Assembly (NCBI RefSeq): GCF_023715405.1
Contig: NZ_JAMBOC010000002.1
Span: 1 to 64,000 of the forward strand
From: Solibacillus isronensis
GTDB taxonomy: Bacteria > Bacillota > Bacilli > Bacillales_A > Planococcaceae
Direction of reading: 5' to 3'
Length of the DNA: 64,000 nucleotides
The notes under the pieces were generated by a model. It was not told the origin of the DNA. It made no database searches and worked only from the letters and a program-made list of their open reading frames with translations. The position numbers and the translations under genes were made by a program. This document shows, in pieces, positions 35,599 through 48,466 of this stretch (positions are counted from its first letter, which is position 1; each line of letters opens with the position of its first letter).

Positions 35599-36996
35599 TT
35601 ATCCGATAGAACCTTCCATCTCGAACTTGATTAGACGGTTCATTTCTACTGCGTATTCCATTGGTAATTCTTTTGTGAATGGCTCGATGAAGCCCATTAC
35701 GATCATTTCTGTCGCTTCTTCTTCAGAAACACCACGGCTCATTAAGTAGAACAACTGCTCTTCAGATACTTTAGAAACTTTCGCTTCGTGCTCTAAAGAT
35801 ACATTATCATTTAAGATTTCGTTATATGGAATTGTATCAGAAGTAGATTCGTTATCCATGATTAATGTGTCACACTCGATGTTTGAACGTGCACCTTTAG
35901 CATTTTTACCGAATTTTACTTGACCAAGATACGTAACTTTACCACCTTGCTTAGCAATCGATTTTGAAACGATTGTTGAAGATGTGTTTGGTGCTAAGTG
36001 AATCATTTTCGCACCAGCGTGTTGGTGTTGACCTTTACCTGCAATGGCAATTGATAATGTCATACCACGTGCGCCTTCACCTTTAAGGATACAAGCAGGG
36101 TATTTCATTGTTAATTTTGAACCGATGTTTCCGTCGATCCATTCCATTGTACCGTTTTCTTCAACAACTGTACGTTTTGTAACAAGGTTATAAACGTTGT
36201 TTGCCCAGTTTTGAATCGTTGTATAACGGCAGTAAGCGTTCTTTTTAACGATGATTTCTACTACAGCCGAGTGTAGAGAGTTTGTTGTGTAAACAGGCGC
36301 TGTACAACCTTCTACGTAGTGTACAGATGCATCTTCGTCTACGATGATTAGCGTACGTTCGAATTGACCCATGTTTTCAGAGTTAATACGGAAGTATGCT
36401 TGTAATGGTGTGTCTAATTTAACGCCTTTAGGCATATAAATAAATGAACCACCAGACCAAACTGCAGAGTTTAATGCTGCGAATTTGTTATCTGTATAAG
36501 GGATTACTGTACCCCAGTGTTTTTTGAAGATATCTTCGTTTTCTTTTAATGCTGAGTCAGTATCTTTGAAGATAATCCCTAAATCTGTAAGGTCTTGCTT
36601 CATGTTGTGGTAAACTACTTCAGATTCGTACTGAGCAGATACACCTGCAAGATATTTTTGTTCAGCTTCTGGAATACCTAATTTATCAAATGTTGCTTTG
36701 ATTTCTTCAGGTACTTCATCCCAAGAACGTTCAGTTGCTTCAGATGGTTTTACGTAATACGTAATTTCATCGAAGTTTAATGACGCTAGGTCACCGCCCC
36801 ATTGAGGCATTGGCATTTCATAGAATTTTTCAAGAGCTTTTAAGCGGTAGTCAAGCATCCACTGTGGCTCTTCCTTCATACTTGAGATTTCACGAACGAT
36901 ATCTTCTGTAAGTCCACGTTCAGAACGGAAAATTGATACGTCCTTATCATGGAAACCATACTTGTAATCGCCGATTTCAGGCATTTTTTTAGCCAT
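35599..36996 (-). CDS. sufB: Fe-S cluster assembly protein SufB
   Basis: This 465-aa beta-helix protein is the scaffold subunit of the SufBCD complex, on which Fe-S clusters are built. It has the SufB N-terminal region and the conserved core ([21 protein letters not shown] in two parts, EGCTAP, and [21 protein letters not shown]). The ATG at 36996 follows GGAGGAG. It is last in sufC-sufD-sufS-sufU-sufB, the gene order of Firmicutes. Confidence 0.96.
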   Translation of the reverse strand: MAKKMPEIGDYKYGFHDKDVSIFRSERGLTEDIVREISSMKEEPQWMLDYRLKALEKFYEMPMPQWGGDLASLNFDEITYYVKPSEATERSWDEVPEEIKATFDKLGIPEAEQKYLAGVSAQYESEVVYHNMKQDLTDLGIIFKDTDSALKENEDIFKKHWGTVIPYTDNKFAALNSAVWSGGSFIYMPKGVKLDTPLQAYFRINSENMGQFERTLIIVDEDASVHYVEGCTAPVYTTNSLHSAVVEIIVKKNAYCRYTTIQNWANNVYNLVTKRTVVEENGTMEWIDGNIGSKLTMKYPACILKGEGARGMTLSIAIAGKGQHQHAGAKMIHLAPNTSSTIVSKSIAKQGGKVTYLGQVKFGKNAKGARSNIECDTLIMDNESTSDTIPYNEILNDNVSLEHEAKVSKVSEEQLFYLMSRGVSEEEATEMIVMGFIEPFTKELPMEYAVEMNRLIKFEMEGSIG

Positions 36997-37065
36997 GTTG
37001 TCTCCTCCGTTCATCTAATGAGAAGTGCTAAAATGTGCATAAACACACTTTAGCCTTACTACTGT

Positions 37066-40032
<2,967 letters not shown>

Positions 40033-40050
40033 CTTCGTCGTCCTCCTTAA

Positions 40051-40830
40051 TTATGCTTCTGTTACTTCTTCAGTATCTTCAATGCCTAATTCAGCTTTAA
40101 TCCATTCATAACCTTCTGCTTCCAAGCGTTGTGCTAATTCAGCACCACCTGATTTTACAACTTTACCTTGCATCATTACGTGAACATGGTCAGGTGTGAT
40201 GTAGTTTAATAAACGTTGGTAGTGAGTGATCATTAAGCAGCCGAAACCTTCGCCGCGCATTTCGTTAATACCTTTTGAAACTACTTTTAATGCATCGATA
40301 TCTAAACCAGAGTCGATTTCATCTAAAATACCGAATGTTGGTTTGATCATCATCATTTGTAAAATTTCGTTACGTTTTTTCTCACCGCCAGAGAAACCTT
40401 CGTTTAAGTAACGTTGAGACATTTCTTCAGGCATTTCTAAGAATTCCATTGTTTTATCTAATTCACGGATGAATTTCATTAATGAGATTTCTTGTCCTTC
40501 TTCACGACGAGCGTTAATTGCTGAACGTAAGAAGTCCGCGTTTGTTACACCAGGAATTTCTGATGGGTATTGCATAGCAAGGAATAAACCTGCTTGGGCA
40601 CGCTCATCAACTTCCATTTCTAATACATTTTCACCATCAAGGTAGATTTCGCCTGATGTTACTTCATATTTTGGGTGACCCATAATTGCAGAAGCTAATG
40701 TCGATTTACCAGTACCGTTAGGACCCATGATCGCATGTACTTCGTTTGTATTGATAGTTAGATTTACACCTTTTAAAATCTCTTTTCCGTCGATTGCAAC
40801 GTGAAGATCTTTAATTTCTAATGTTGACAT
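40051..40830 (-). CDS. sufC: Fe-S assembly ATPase SufC
   Basis: This 259-aa ABC-type ATPase, which is not a transporter subunit, energises the SufBCD scaffold. Walker A is GPNGTGKS (36-43), the signature is [10 protein letters not shown] and Walker B is [12 protein letters not shown]. It is the first gene of the operon; GGAGG lies 8 nt before the ATG and a SigA promoter is about 60 bp further upstream. Confidence 0.96.
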   Translation of the reverse strand: MSTLEIKDLHVAIDGKEILKGVNLTINTNEVHAIMGPNGTGKSTLASAIMGHPKYEVTSGEIYLDGENVLEMEVDERAQAGLFLAMQYPSEIPGVTNADFLRSAINARREEGQEISLMKFIRELDKTMEFLEMPEEMSQRYLNEGFSGGEKKRNEILQMMMIKPTFGILDEIDSGLDIDALKVVSKGINEMRGEGFGCLMITHYQRLLNYITPDHVHVMMQGKVVKSGGAELAQRLEAEGYEWIKAELGIEDTEEVTEA

Positions 40831-40890
40831 TAAATTACCTCCAAATATTCATTTGCATACTTTTTGTACGCCAAATTAAGTTCATTACCA

Positions 40891-40919
40891 ATCTTACCCG
40901 AAATGAATGTGGGTTGCAA
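40891..40919 (-). promoter_or_regulatory. SigA promoter of sufCDSUB
   Basis: On the minus strand TTGCAA (40914-40919) and TAAGAT (40891-40896) are 17 bp apart, giving a 5' leader of about 55 nt before the sufC ATG. Confidence 0.65.
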
Positions 40920-41044
40920 ATAGTTTAGAATGATTTTAATTAAAAAATATCTATCATTCTTGTAAAACACTTTACTGCGGTTTATTTCTACTATTTAAAC
41001 AGTAATAATTTAGCTTTTCATTTTTTCAATAGCAATCATTTAAT

Positions 41045-41059
41045 TGAGAATCAATTTCA
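41045..41059. promoter_or_regulatory. Fur-box-like dyad upstream of suf (weak)
   Basis: TGAGAATCAATTTCA matches the 7-1-7 Fur box TGATAATNATTATCA at 11 of 14 fixed positions. It is about 215 bp upstream of sufC and 125 bp from its promoter. The remaining gap 40920-41044 holds only AT-rich sequence with no gene. Confidence 0.25.
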
Positions 41060-41118
41060 CTTATTCAAATGATTGATTCTATATTTTCTCAAAAATATTT
41101 AAAGTTGGATTATAACTT

Positions 41119-41158
41119 AAAAACGCCATTTTTCTCCGGGAGAAAAATGACGTTTTTT
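41119..41158 (-). terminator. Terminator downstream of gltB and the 100-bp repeat
   Basis: AAAACGCCATTTTTCTCC pairs with GGAGAAAAATGACGTTTT (one mismatch). T-runs flank it on both strands. It would end glutamate synthase transcripts after they pass the repeat at 41172-41271. Confidence 0.8.
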
Positions 41159-41171
41159 GCTGTGAGTAAAA

Positions 41172-41271
41172 ATTGATTTCCATTCCAAGACGCTTTCCGC
41201 GGGCACAGCCTGAGCCTGTAGTCTCAGGCATCGTGCTTTTCCCGCTGGAGTCGCCCTCCATTCCAATCAAT
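41172..41271. repeat. 100-bp Bacillales-type intergenic dyad repeat
   Basis: The unit is bounded by ATTGATT and AATCAAT. It contains CCATTCC near one end and GGAGTCGCCCTCCATTCC near the other, with an internal hairpin GCGGGCAC-A-GCCTGAG / CTCAGGC-ATC-GTGC..CCCGC. I recall very similar G-C rich repeats scattered in many Bacillaceae and Planococcaceae genomes. It sits in the 3' untranslated region of gltB. Confidence 0.75.
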
Positions 41272-41301
41272 TTTATTAAAATATCCGTTCTTACTATCCT
41301 A

Positions 41302-42783
41302 TTAACTTTTAACTAACATTTCATTTAAATAATAATGAACACTTGCGGCAACTCCGCGTCCTTCTTTGATTGCCCATACGACAAGGCTTTGCCCTCGGCG
41401 TGCGTCACCTGCAGCAAAAACGCCCGGAATATTTGTTTCGTAGTCTTTAACCGATGCACGGATACGGTTATTCGTTAGTTCTACTCCGAAATGTTCTGGT
41501 GTTTCTTTTTCAGCACCTTCAAAGCCGATTGCAACAAATACATGCTGTGCCGGCCATACTTTCTCAGTACCATGCAACTCTTTAAAGTAGTGGAAGCCAT
41601 CCTCGCCTAGAATTTTTTCCATTTGGATAGTATGAAGCTCTTTTACATTACCCTTACTATCTTTCTCTATTTTCGTAGTTTGAATACAATATTCTCGCGG
41701 ATCACGACCAAATTTTGCATCTGCTTCGGCATAAGCATAATCCATTGTATAAATGTTCGGATCTTTTGGCCACATTGTTTCATCTGTACGTGTTGTGGCT
41801 TGTTGCGGATGTTTCCCAAATTGGTAGACAGATCGGCATTTTTGGCGGAGTGCTGTTGCTACACAGTCAGCACCTGTATCCCCGCCGCCAATTACGATGA
41901 CATCCTTCCCTTCCACATTTAACGCCTGATTATCCGCAAAGTCTGAATCCAGCAGGCTTTTCGTAACATCCGTTAAATAGTCCATCGCTAAATGAATATT
42001 GCCTGCATCTCTTCCTTCTAAATGAAGAATTCTTTGTTTTTGTGCTCCTGTACATAAAATTACAGCATCGAAATCAGCTTGTAATTGTTCCTTCGTTATA
42101 TCTTTTCCGATTTCCGTGTTTGCAACGAAATCGATTCCTTCCACTGAGAGTAAATGAATTCGACGTTCAATCACATCTTTTTCAAGCTTCATATTCGGGA
42201 TTCCGTACATTAATAACCCGCCAAATCTATCGGAACGTTCGAACACCGTCACGGAATGACCTAGTTGGTTCAGTTGGTCTGCTGCCGCTAAACCTGCAGG
42301 ACCCGAGCCGACAATCGCCACTTTAAAGCCCGTACGCGATGCAGGGATACGTGGTGTAATCCAGCCATTTTCAAATCCTTTATCAATGATCGTACGTTCA
42401 ATCGATTTAATCGCGACAGCCGGATCCGTAATGGCAAGTGTGCACGACCCTTCACATGGAGCAGGACAGACACGGCCAGTAAATTCAGGGAAATTATTCG
42501 TCATGTGCAAACGTTCCAACGCTTCCTGCCATTTCCCTTTATATACTAAGTCATTCCATTCAGGGATGACATTTTGAATCGGACACCCTGCTGCAGTACC
42601 GCGAATTTCAATTCCCATATGACAAAATGGCGTTCCACAATCCATACAGCGCGCACCTTGTGTCTGTAATTTTTCATCAGATAGCCTGCTTGTATATTCA
42701 CCCCAATTTGAAAGACGCTCTAGTGGTCGTTGCTCCTGAACTTTCTCCCGTTTAAATTCCATAAAACCCGTTGCTTTTCCCAT
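41302..42783 (-). CDS. gltB: Glutamate synthase small subunit
   Basis: This 493-aa subunit (GltB in Bacillus naming, GltD in E. coli) supplies electrons from NADPH for glutamate synthesis. It has N-terminal Fe-S cysteines (C46, C49, C54, then CPAPCEGSC) and two dinucleotide folds (VAIVGSGPAGLAAADQL and VIVIGGGDTGADCV). It lies 15 bp behind gltA on the same strand, and AGAGGGGG precedes the ATG. Confidence 0.95.
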   Translation of the reverse strand: MGKATGFMEFKREKVQEQRPLERLSNWGEYTSRLSDEKLQTQGARCMDCGTPFCHMGIEIRGTAAGCPIQNVIPEWNDLVYKGKWQEALERLHMTNNFPEFTGRVCPAPCEGSCTLAITDPAVAIKSIERTIIDKGFENGWITPRIPASRTGFKVAIVGSGPAGLAAADQLNQLGHSVTVFERSDRFGGLLMYGIPNMKLEKDVIERRIHLLSVEGIDFVANTEIGKDITKEQLQADFDAVILCTGAQKQRILHLEGRDAGNIHLAMDYLTDVTKSLLDSDFADNQALNVEGKDVIVIGGGDTGADCVATALRQKCRSVYQFGKHPQQATTRTDETMWPKDPNIYTMDYAYAEADAKFGRDPREYCIQTTKIEKDSKGNVKELHTIQMEKILGEDGFHYFKELHGTEKVWPAQHVFVAIGFEGAEKETPEHFGVELTNNRIRASVKDYETNIPGVFAAGDARRGQSLVVWAIKEGRGVAASVHYYLNEMLVKS

Positions 42784-42798
42784 GCTAGAAACCCCCTC

Positions 42799-45700
42799 TT
42801 ATTTTGTGCTCACAAGCTTCTTCTGACTAGTCGTCACTTCCGTAAATGCCTGCATTGCTGCATCGTCTTTTGTAGAACCGGTTGCAGTGTAATTTTTTAT
42901 TTTATCTACCATTATTTTATAATCCGTTGGTACAACTTTAACGAACTTCGGAACGAACTGCTCCCACTTCGCTAACACATCCAATGCGTAGGAACTATCC
43001 GTTTCTTCCAAATGCTGAATAATTAATTGTCGAACAGATTCTATCTCCGCTTTGTCTGTCAGTTTTTCAAAATGGATCATTTCCATATTGCATTGTGATT
43101 TGAACTTTTCCTCTTCACTCGGCAGAATATAGCCGATTCCTCCAGACATTCCGGCACCAAAGTTTTGACCGACATCCCCTAATATAACGATCTTACCGCC
43201 AGTCATATACTCACACCCGTGATCTCCAATTCCTTCAACAACGATTTCAGCACCTGAATTACGAACACCGAATCGATGCCCTGCACGCCCGTTAATAAAG
43301 GCTTTACCACTCGTTGCCCCGTATAAACAAACATTTCCGGCGATGACGTTTTTCTCCTGTTCGCCTTTAATCGGTGCGATGGCTGTCACTTTTCCTCCAG
43401 ACAAACCTTTACCGAAGTAATCATTAACATCTCCGACTACGCGCATCGACATTCCTCTAGGGATAAATGCGCCGAAGCTTTGACCAGCATGGCCTGTAAA
43501 CGTTAAGTTGATTGTATTATCAGGTAATCCTGCTTCCCCGTATTTGCGGGAAATTTCACTGCCGACAATTGTTCCCATTACACGGTCTGTATTTTTAATC
43601 GGGTAGTTTAATTCAATTCGTTCATTTCCTTCTATTGCCTTTGAAACTTGCGGCAATAACTCGCGTAAATCAAAGCTTCCCTCTATATTATGGTTTTGCT
43701 GATGATGCTTCGTGCGTGTTCCTTGGATTTGATGAAGCAGGGCCGTTAAATCAAGCTGGCTTGCTTTCCAATGTTTTGCCGTGCGATCTGAAATTTGCAG
43801 TACATCTGTACGACCGACCATCTCTTCCACAGTACGGAATCCTAAAATACTCATATATTCACGCATTTCTTCCGCAACAAAACGCATATAATTGACAACA
43901 TGATCAGCTGAACCCATAAATTTAGCACGGAGTTCCGGATTTTGTGTTGCTACACCTACCGGACAAGTATCCAAATGACAGGCACGCATCATGACACAAC
44001 CTAAAACGATTAACGGTGCTGTCGCAAAACCAAATTCCTCTGCTCCTAAAAGTGCTGCCATTACGACATCTTTCCCCGTCATGAGCTTGCCGTCCGTTTC
44101 CAGTGTCACTCGGTCGCGCAGTCCATTGAGCATCAATGTTTGGTGCGCTTCCGCTAAACCGAGCTCCCACGGTAAGCCTGTATGCTTAATCGATGTTTTC
44201 GGCGATGCCCCTGTACCGCCATCATAGCCTGAAATGACGATGACATCTGCCGCCCCTTTAGCAACACCTGCAGCAATTGTACCAACACCCGCTTTAGCTA
44301 CGAGCTTTACAGAAATTCTTGCATGACGGTTTGCATTTTTTAAATCGTGAATTAACTGTGCCATATCCTCGATTGAGTAAATATCGTGATGCGGCGGCGG
44401 TGAAATTAACCCTACCCCAGGAGTAGAACCACGTACATCCGCTACCCATGGATATACTTTATTGCCTGGCAGCTGGCCGCCTTCTCCCGGTTTGGCTCCT
44501 TGCGCCATTTTAATTTGCAGTTCATCGGCATTTACTAAATAATGCGATTTCACCCCAAAACGTCCTGATGCAATTTGTTTAATTGCACTGCGCTTGTTGT
44601 CACCATTCGGCTCGATTGTAAAACGGGCCGGATCTTCCCCACCCTCACCAGAGTTCGAACGTGCACCTAGACGGTTCATCGCTACCGCTAATGTTTCGTG
44701 CGCTTCTTTCGATAACGAACCAAACGACATAGCCCCTGATTTAAAACGTTTCACGATGGAATCCACTGACTCGATTTCTTCCATCGGGATTCGGCGTTCA
44801 TTCTTTTTAAAGTCGAATAAATTACGTAAAAATCCGATTCGTTCTTCATTGGCCATTTCCGCATACATCCGGTACAAACCAAAATCATTTTTACGTGTAG
44901 CCCACTGGAGTGTATGGATTGTTTTCGGATTGAACGCATGATGCTCTCCATCTGCACGCCATTGGAAATCTGAACCTGAATGCAATTGTTCTGACACTGA
45001 TTGCATTGCTTCCTCATGGCGGCGTCTCGCTTCTTCACCGATTGTTTTTAAGTCGATCCCGTCAATTTGCGAAGCCGTACCTGTAAAGTATTCGTCAATC
45101 ACTTCTTTTGAAATTCCGACTGCCTCAAACACTTGGGCACCACGATAAGATTGAACTGTTGAAATTCCCATCTTCGACATCACTTTAACGACACCATCTG
45201 CTGCTCCCTTTCGGAATTTTTGAACTGCTTTTTCAAACGGTACAGATAGATGACCCTTTTCAATTGCCTCATCAATCGTTGCATATGCTAAGTACGGGTG
45301 AATGGCATCAACACCGAAGCCGATTAGTGCAACAAAATGATGAACTTCCCGAACTTCCGCACTGCTAACGATAATGCTGGCCTTCGTACGTAAACCGATT
45401 CGCACTAAATATTGATGGATTGTACTTGCTGCCAGAAGAACAGGCATCGTTAACTGCTTAGCGTCATCCATATAGTCAGACAGTACAATAATTGTCTTGC
45501 CGCCAAAAATAGCCGCTTCCGCTTCCGTTTTGATTCGGTTAAGTTCACTTTCTAAATTTTCCGTAAATTTCAGCGAGATTTCTGCTACTTCAAAATGTTC
45601 TTCGTTATTATTTACGATTTGCTCATATTCTGCAGTCGTTAATACCGGTGTTTTCAGCAGGAGGCGACGTGCATTTTGCGCATTCGGCTGTAATAAATCA

Positions 45701-47319
45701 CCTTCCGCTCCAAGCAATGTCATTGTCGATGTCACGACATGTTCCCGAATGGAATCAATCGGCGGGTTTGTCACTTGTGCAAATAGCTGCTTAAAGTAAT
45801 TAAATAATGATTGCGGTCTATCTGACAGAACAGCTAATGGTGTATCATTCCCCATCGAACCAAGCGGATCTTTTCCGTCATTTGCAAGAGGTACAATATA
45901 TTTTTGTACATCCTCAAATGTGTAACCGTGAATTTTCTGGCGTAATGTCAGATCATTTATTTCAGGTAACTGCTCTTCCTTCACTTCGAGTTTGATCATA
46001 TTTTCTTCCAGCCATGCTGCATAAGGTTTTTCTGCTGCTACTTCGGATTTCAGCTCCGCATCCGAAATAATTTTTCCTTGTTCTAAATCAATTAACAGCA
46101 TGCGGCTTGGGCTTAATCGGTCTTTGTAAAGAATGTCTTCCTCAGCGTAATCGACTACCCCAGTTTCAGACGAGAAAATAACATGATCATCTTTTGTCAC
46201 ATAAAGTCTTCCTGGCCGCAAACCGTTACGGTCCAGAATTGCCCCGATCTGTTTGCCGTCCGTGAAACAAATAGCAGTCGGTCCATCCCATGGCTCCATT
46301 AAGCTTGCATGAAATTGATAAAACGCTTTACGATCTTCATCAATGCGCGGGTTTTCTGTCCATGGCTCCGGAATCATCATCATCGCCGTCTCTGCAGGTG
46401 AACGTCCAGCTAATACAAAAAATTCAAAGGCGTTATCAAGCATCGAGGAATCTGAACCCGTTGTATCAATAATCGGTAATAACTTTTCAAGGTCATCCCC
46501 AAACGCTTCAGATACGAACTGTTGCTCACGTGCACGCATCCAGTTAATATTGCCGCGCAATGTGTTAATCTCCCCATTATGGATAATATAGCGGTTCGGA
46601 TGGGCCCGTTTCCATGATGGGAATGTATTCGTTGAGTAACGTGAATGCACGAGTGCCAATGCAGATACAAAGTTTTCGTCCTGCAGATCCACATAAAATT
46701 CACTTACCTCTTCTGGTGAGAGCAAACCTTTAAAAACAATTGTCTGACTAGAAAGACTTGGAATATACAATTCGAATTGTTGCTCCGTAGCCCAATGTTC
46801 GAGCTGTTTGCGGATGACATACAATTTTCGTTCGAACGCCTTATTGTCGTTTTCGTTTGAGCGAATAAATACTTGGCGAACTACCGGTGCAGTCGATTTA
46901 GCAATCTCACTTAAATTTTCCTTATTTGTCGGAGCAGTTCTCCAACCAATCAGTTGCTGATTTTCCTGTTCAATTAATTCGTTCATCTTTTGTTCAATTT
47001 TTAGGCGTTCGTTTTCATTCTCTGTGAAAAAAATTTGGCCAACACCATATTCACCCATTTCAGGTAAATTAAGATCCGTACAGTTTTGTTGAAAGAAAGC
47101 ATGTGGGATTTGAACTAACAGCCCTGCCCCATCACCTGTCTTGCCGTCCCCGCCGCGTCCTGCACGGTGTTCTAAGCGACATAACATTTCCAATCCTTTT
47201 TCTACAATCTGATGTGAAGGTATTCCTTTTATATTTGCATACATGCCGATTCCGCATGCGTCATGTTCAAATTCAGGATTATATAACCCTTGTGCTTCTG
47301 GTAACTGATGAAAACTCAT
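42799..47319 (-). CDS. gltA: Glutamate synthase large subunit
   Basis: This 1506-aa enzyme transfers the glutamine amide to 2-oxoglutarate. A class II glutaminase domain begins after a short propeptide; the nucleophile is C22 (EHDACGIG). The central domain, the FMN-binding synthase domain (VISGYDGGTGASPKTSIKHT, then a 3Fe-4S cysteine region CHLDTCPVGVATQ) and a C-terminal beta-helix (YMTGGKIVILG) follow. Two ATGs are close; AGGGGG is 7-8 nt from the one at 47319 and too near the one at 47325. It is divergent from its activator gene gltC. Naming follows Bacillus. Confidence 0.96.
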   Translation of the reverse strand: MSFHQLPEAQGLYNPEFEHDACGIGMYANIKGIPSHQIVEKGLEMLCRLEHRAGRGGDGKTGDGAGLLVQIPHAFFQQNCTDLNLPEMGEYGVGQIFFTENENERLKIEQKMNELIEQENQQLIGWRTAPTNKENLSEIAKSTAPVVRQVFIRSNENDNKAFERKLYVIRKQLEHWATEQQFELYIPSLSSQTIVFKGLLSPEEVSEFYVDLQDENFVSALALVHSRYSTNTFPSWKRAHPNRYIIHNGEINTLRGNINWMRAREQQFVSEAFGDDLEKLLPIIDTTGSDSSMLDNAFEFFVLAGRSPAETAMMMIPEPWTENPRIDEDRKAFYQFHASLMEPWDGPTAICFTDGKQIGAILDRNGLRPGRLYVTKDDHVIFSSETGVVDYAEEDILYKDRLSPSRMLLIDLEQGKIISDAELKSEVAAEKPYAAWLEENMIKLEVKEEQLPEINDLTLRQKIHGYTFEDVQKYIVPLANDGKDPLGSMGNDTPLAVLSDRPQSLFNYFKQLFAQVTNPPIDSIREHVVTSTMTLLGAEGDLLQPNAQNARRLLLKTPVLTTAEYEQIVNNNEEHFEVAEISLKFTENLESELNRIKTEAEAAIFGGKTIIVLSDYMDDAKQLTMPVLLAASTIHQYLVRIGLRTKASIIVSSAEVREVHHFVALIGFGVDAIHPYLAYATIDEAIEKGHLSVPFEKAVQKFRKGAADGVVKVMSKMGISTVQSYRGAQVFEAVGISKEVIDEYFTGTASQIDGIDLKTIGEEARRRHEEAMQSVSEQLHSGSDFQWRADGEHHAFNPKTIHTLQWATRKNDFGLYRMYAEMANEERIGFLRNLFDFKKNERRIPMEEIESVDSIVKRFKSGAMSFGSLSKEAHETLAVAMNRLGARSNSGEGGEDPARFTIEPNGDNKRSAIKQIASGRFGVKSHYLVNADELQIKMAQGAKPGEGGQLPGNKVYPWVADVRGSTPGVGLISPPPHHDIYSIEDMAQLIHDLKNANRHARISVKLVAKAGVGTIAAGVAKGAADVIVISGYDGGTGASPKTSIKHTGLPWELGLAEAHQTLMLNGLRDRVTLETDGKLMTGKDVVMAALLGAEEFGFATAPLIVLGCVMMRACHLDTCPVGVATQNPELRAKFMGSADHVVNYMRFVAEEMREYMSILGFRTVEEMVGRTDVLQISDRTAKHWKASQLDLTALLHQIQGTRTKHHQQNHNIEGSFDLRELLPQVSKAIEGNERIELNYPIKNTDRVMGTIVGSEISRKYGEAGLPDNTINLTFTGHAGQSFGAFIPRGMSMRVVGDVNDYFGKGLSGGKVTAIAPIKGEQEKNVIAGNVCLYGATSGKAFINGRAGHRFGVRNSGAEIVVEGIGDHGCEYMTGGKIVILGDVGQNFGAGMSGGIGYILPSEEEKFKSQCNMEMIHFEKLTDKAEIESVRQLIIQHLEETDSSYALDVLAKWEQFVPKFVKVVPTDYKIMVDKIKNYTATGSTKDDAAMQAFTEVTTSQKKLVSTK

Positions 47320-47350
47320 ATTCATTCCCCCTCATTCTTTCAATCCCGTA

Positions 47351-47379
47351 TTTACATTTTAAAGTTTTCGAAATAATAT
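47351..47379 (+). promoter_or_regulatory. Probable gltC promoter
   Basis: TTTACA (47351-47356) and TAATAT (47374-47379) are 17 bp apart and read towards gltC. The -10 abuts the first copy of the ATATAAACAAT repeat, consistent with autorepression by GltC as known in B. subtilis. Confidence 0.5.
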
Positions 47380-47408
47380 AAACAATATATAGTTTGGATA
47401 TAAACAAT
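47376..47408. promoter_or_regulatory. Direct repeat, candidate GltC operator in gltA-gltC divergent region
   Basis: ATATAAACAAT occurs at 47376-47386 and 47398-47408, exactly 22 bp apart (about two helical turns). Between them a dyad AAAC-N8-GTTT holds the T-N11-A pattern of LysR-type sites. The position between divergent gltA and gltC fits a GltC operator. Confidence 0.5.
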
Positions 47409-47437
47409 CTACTTTTTAGATGAATGGGGTGGGAATT

Positions 47438-48340
47438 GTGGAATTAAGACAGTTACGTTACTTTGTAGAGGTGGCAGAACGGGAGCATATTTCTGAAGCA
47501 GCGGAGCATTTACACGTTGCCCAGTCTGCAATCAGCAGGCAAATTGCCAACTTGGAAGAAGAACTCGGCACACCGCTTTTTGAACGAATTGGGCGTAACG
47601 TAAAGCTGACGCCGGTCGGGAAGATTTTTTTGGAACATTGTATTTCCGCACTCAAGGGAATTGATTTTGCTGCAAAGCAGGTAGAAGAATATTTAGACCC
47701 GGCAAAAGGGACAATTAAAATAGGTTTTCCTACAAGTTTGGCAAGCTATGTATTGCCGACCGTCATTTCGGCATTTAAAAAAGAATACCCGGAAATTTCT
47801 TTCCATTTGCGCCAAGGATCCTATAAGTATTTGATTGATGCGGTCAAAAATCGCGAGCTGAATTTAGCTTTGCTTGGACCATTACCACCAAAAGACGAAG
47901 CAATCAATACAACCGTGCTGTTTAGTGAAAACATCCATGCTTTATTGCCTGCAACACATCCACTAGCAAAAAAAGATTCGATTAACCTTGTCGATTTGCG
48001 TAATGACCAATTTGTACTTTTTCCGGAAGGCTATATTTTAAATAAAGTGGCTGTTGATGCATGCCGCTCTGTAGGCTTTATGCCGAATATCACTACCGAG
48101 GGAGAAGATATGGATGCTTTAAAAGGGCTTGTGGCAGCAGGAATCGGTGTGACACTTTTACCGGAAAGTTCACTTTACGATTCAACACCGCGCATGACTG
48201 TCAAAGTGCCGATTGCCATTCCTAATATAAGACGCACAGTCGGCATCATTGCACCAACAGCAAGAGATCTTGCTCCATCCGAAGAAGTATTCGTCAAATT
48301 TATATCCAACTTTTATTCACGATTAACACGATTCCAATAA
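47438..48340 (+). CDS. gltC: LysR-type activator of glutamate synthase, GltC
   Basis: This 300-aa LysR regulator has a winged HTH at residues 1-60 (ELRQLRYFVEVAEREHISEA, HVAQSAISRQIANLEEELG) and a periplasmic-binding-protein-like effector domain (90-300). The sequence follows B. subtilis GltC closely from memory, which activates gltAB in response to 2-oxoglutarate and is inhibited by glutamate. A GTG at 47438 behind GGGGTGGG aligns with the known N-terminus; the frame is open six codons further. It is divergent from gltA. Confidence 0.94.
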   Translation: MELRQLRYFVEVAEREHISEAAEHLHVAQSAISRQIANLEEELGTPLFERIGRNVKLTPVGKIFLEHCISALKGIDFAAKQVEEYLDPAKGTIKIGFPTSLASYVLPTVISAFKKEYPEISFHLRQGSYKYLIDAVKNRELNLALLGPLPPKDEAINTTVLFSENIHALLPATHPLAKKDSINLVDLRNDQFVLFPEGYILNKVAVDACRSVGFMPNITTEGEDMDALKGLVAAGIGVTLLPESSLYDSTPRMTVKVPIAIPNIRRTVGIIAPTARDLAPSEEVFVKFISNFYSRLTRFQ

Positions 48341-48417
48341 AATGCATTTGGACAGAAAAAAATTTTTATTGGATAAGGAGATACCCCTTATTTAAGAAAA
48401 GGCTATTTTATGTCCAG

Positions 48418-48458
48418 AAAAAAAACCATTTTCTCCCCGAAGAGAGAAAATGGTTTTT
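48418..48458. terminator. Bidirectional terminator between gltC and metQ
   Basis: AAAAAACCATTTTCTC pairs with GAGAAAATGGTTTTTT around a short loop, with T-tracts both ways. It is a shared end for two converging transcripts. Confidence 0.88.
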
Positions 48459-48466
48459 TGATCATT

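Noticed and set aside
41079..41270. 63-codon open frame on the minus strand in the gltB-suf gap
   Set aside because: It runs through the 100-bp repeat and the terminator hairpin, has no ribosome site and no protein-like composition.
42042..47381. Many plus-strand open frames across gltAB
   Set aside because: They are opposite-strand shadows of the long gltA and gltB frames and lack ribosome sites or recognisable domains.
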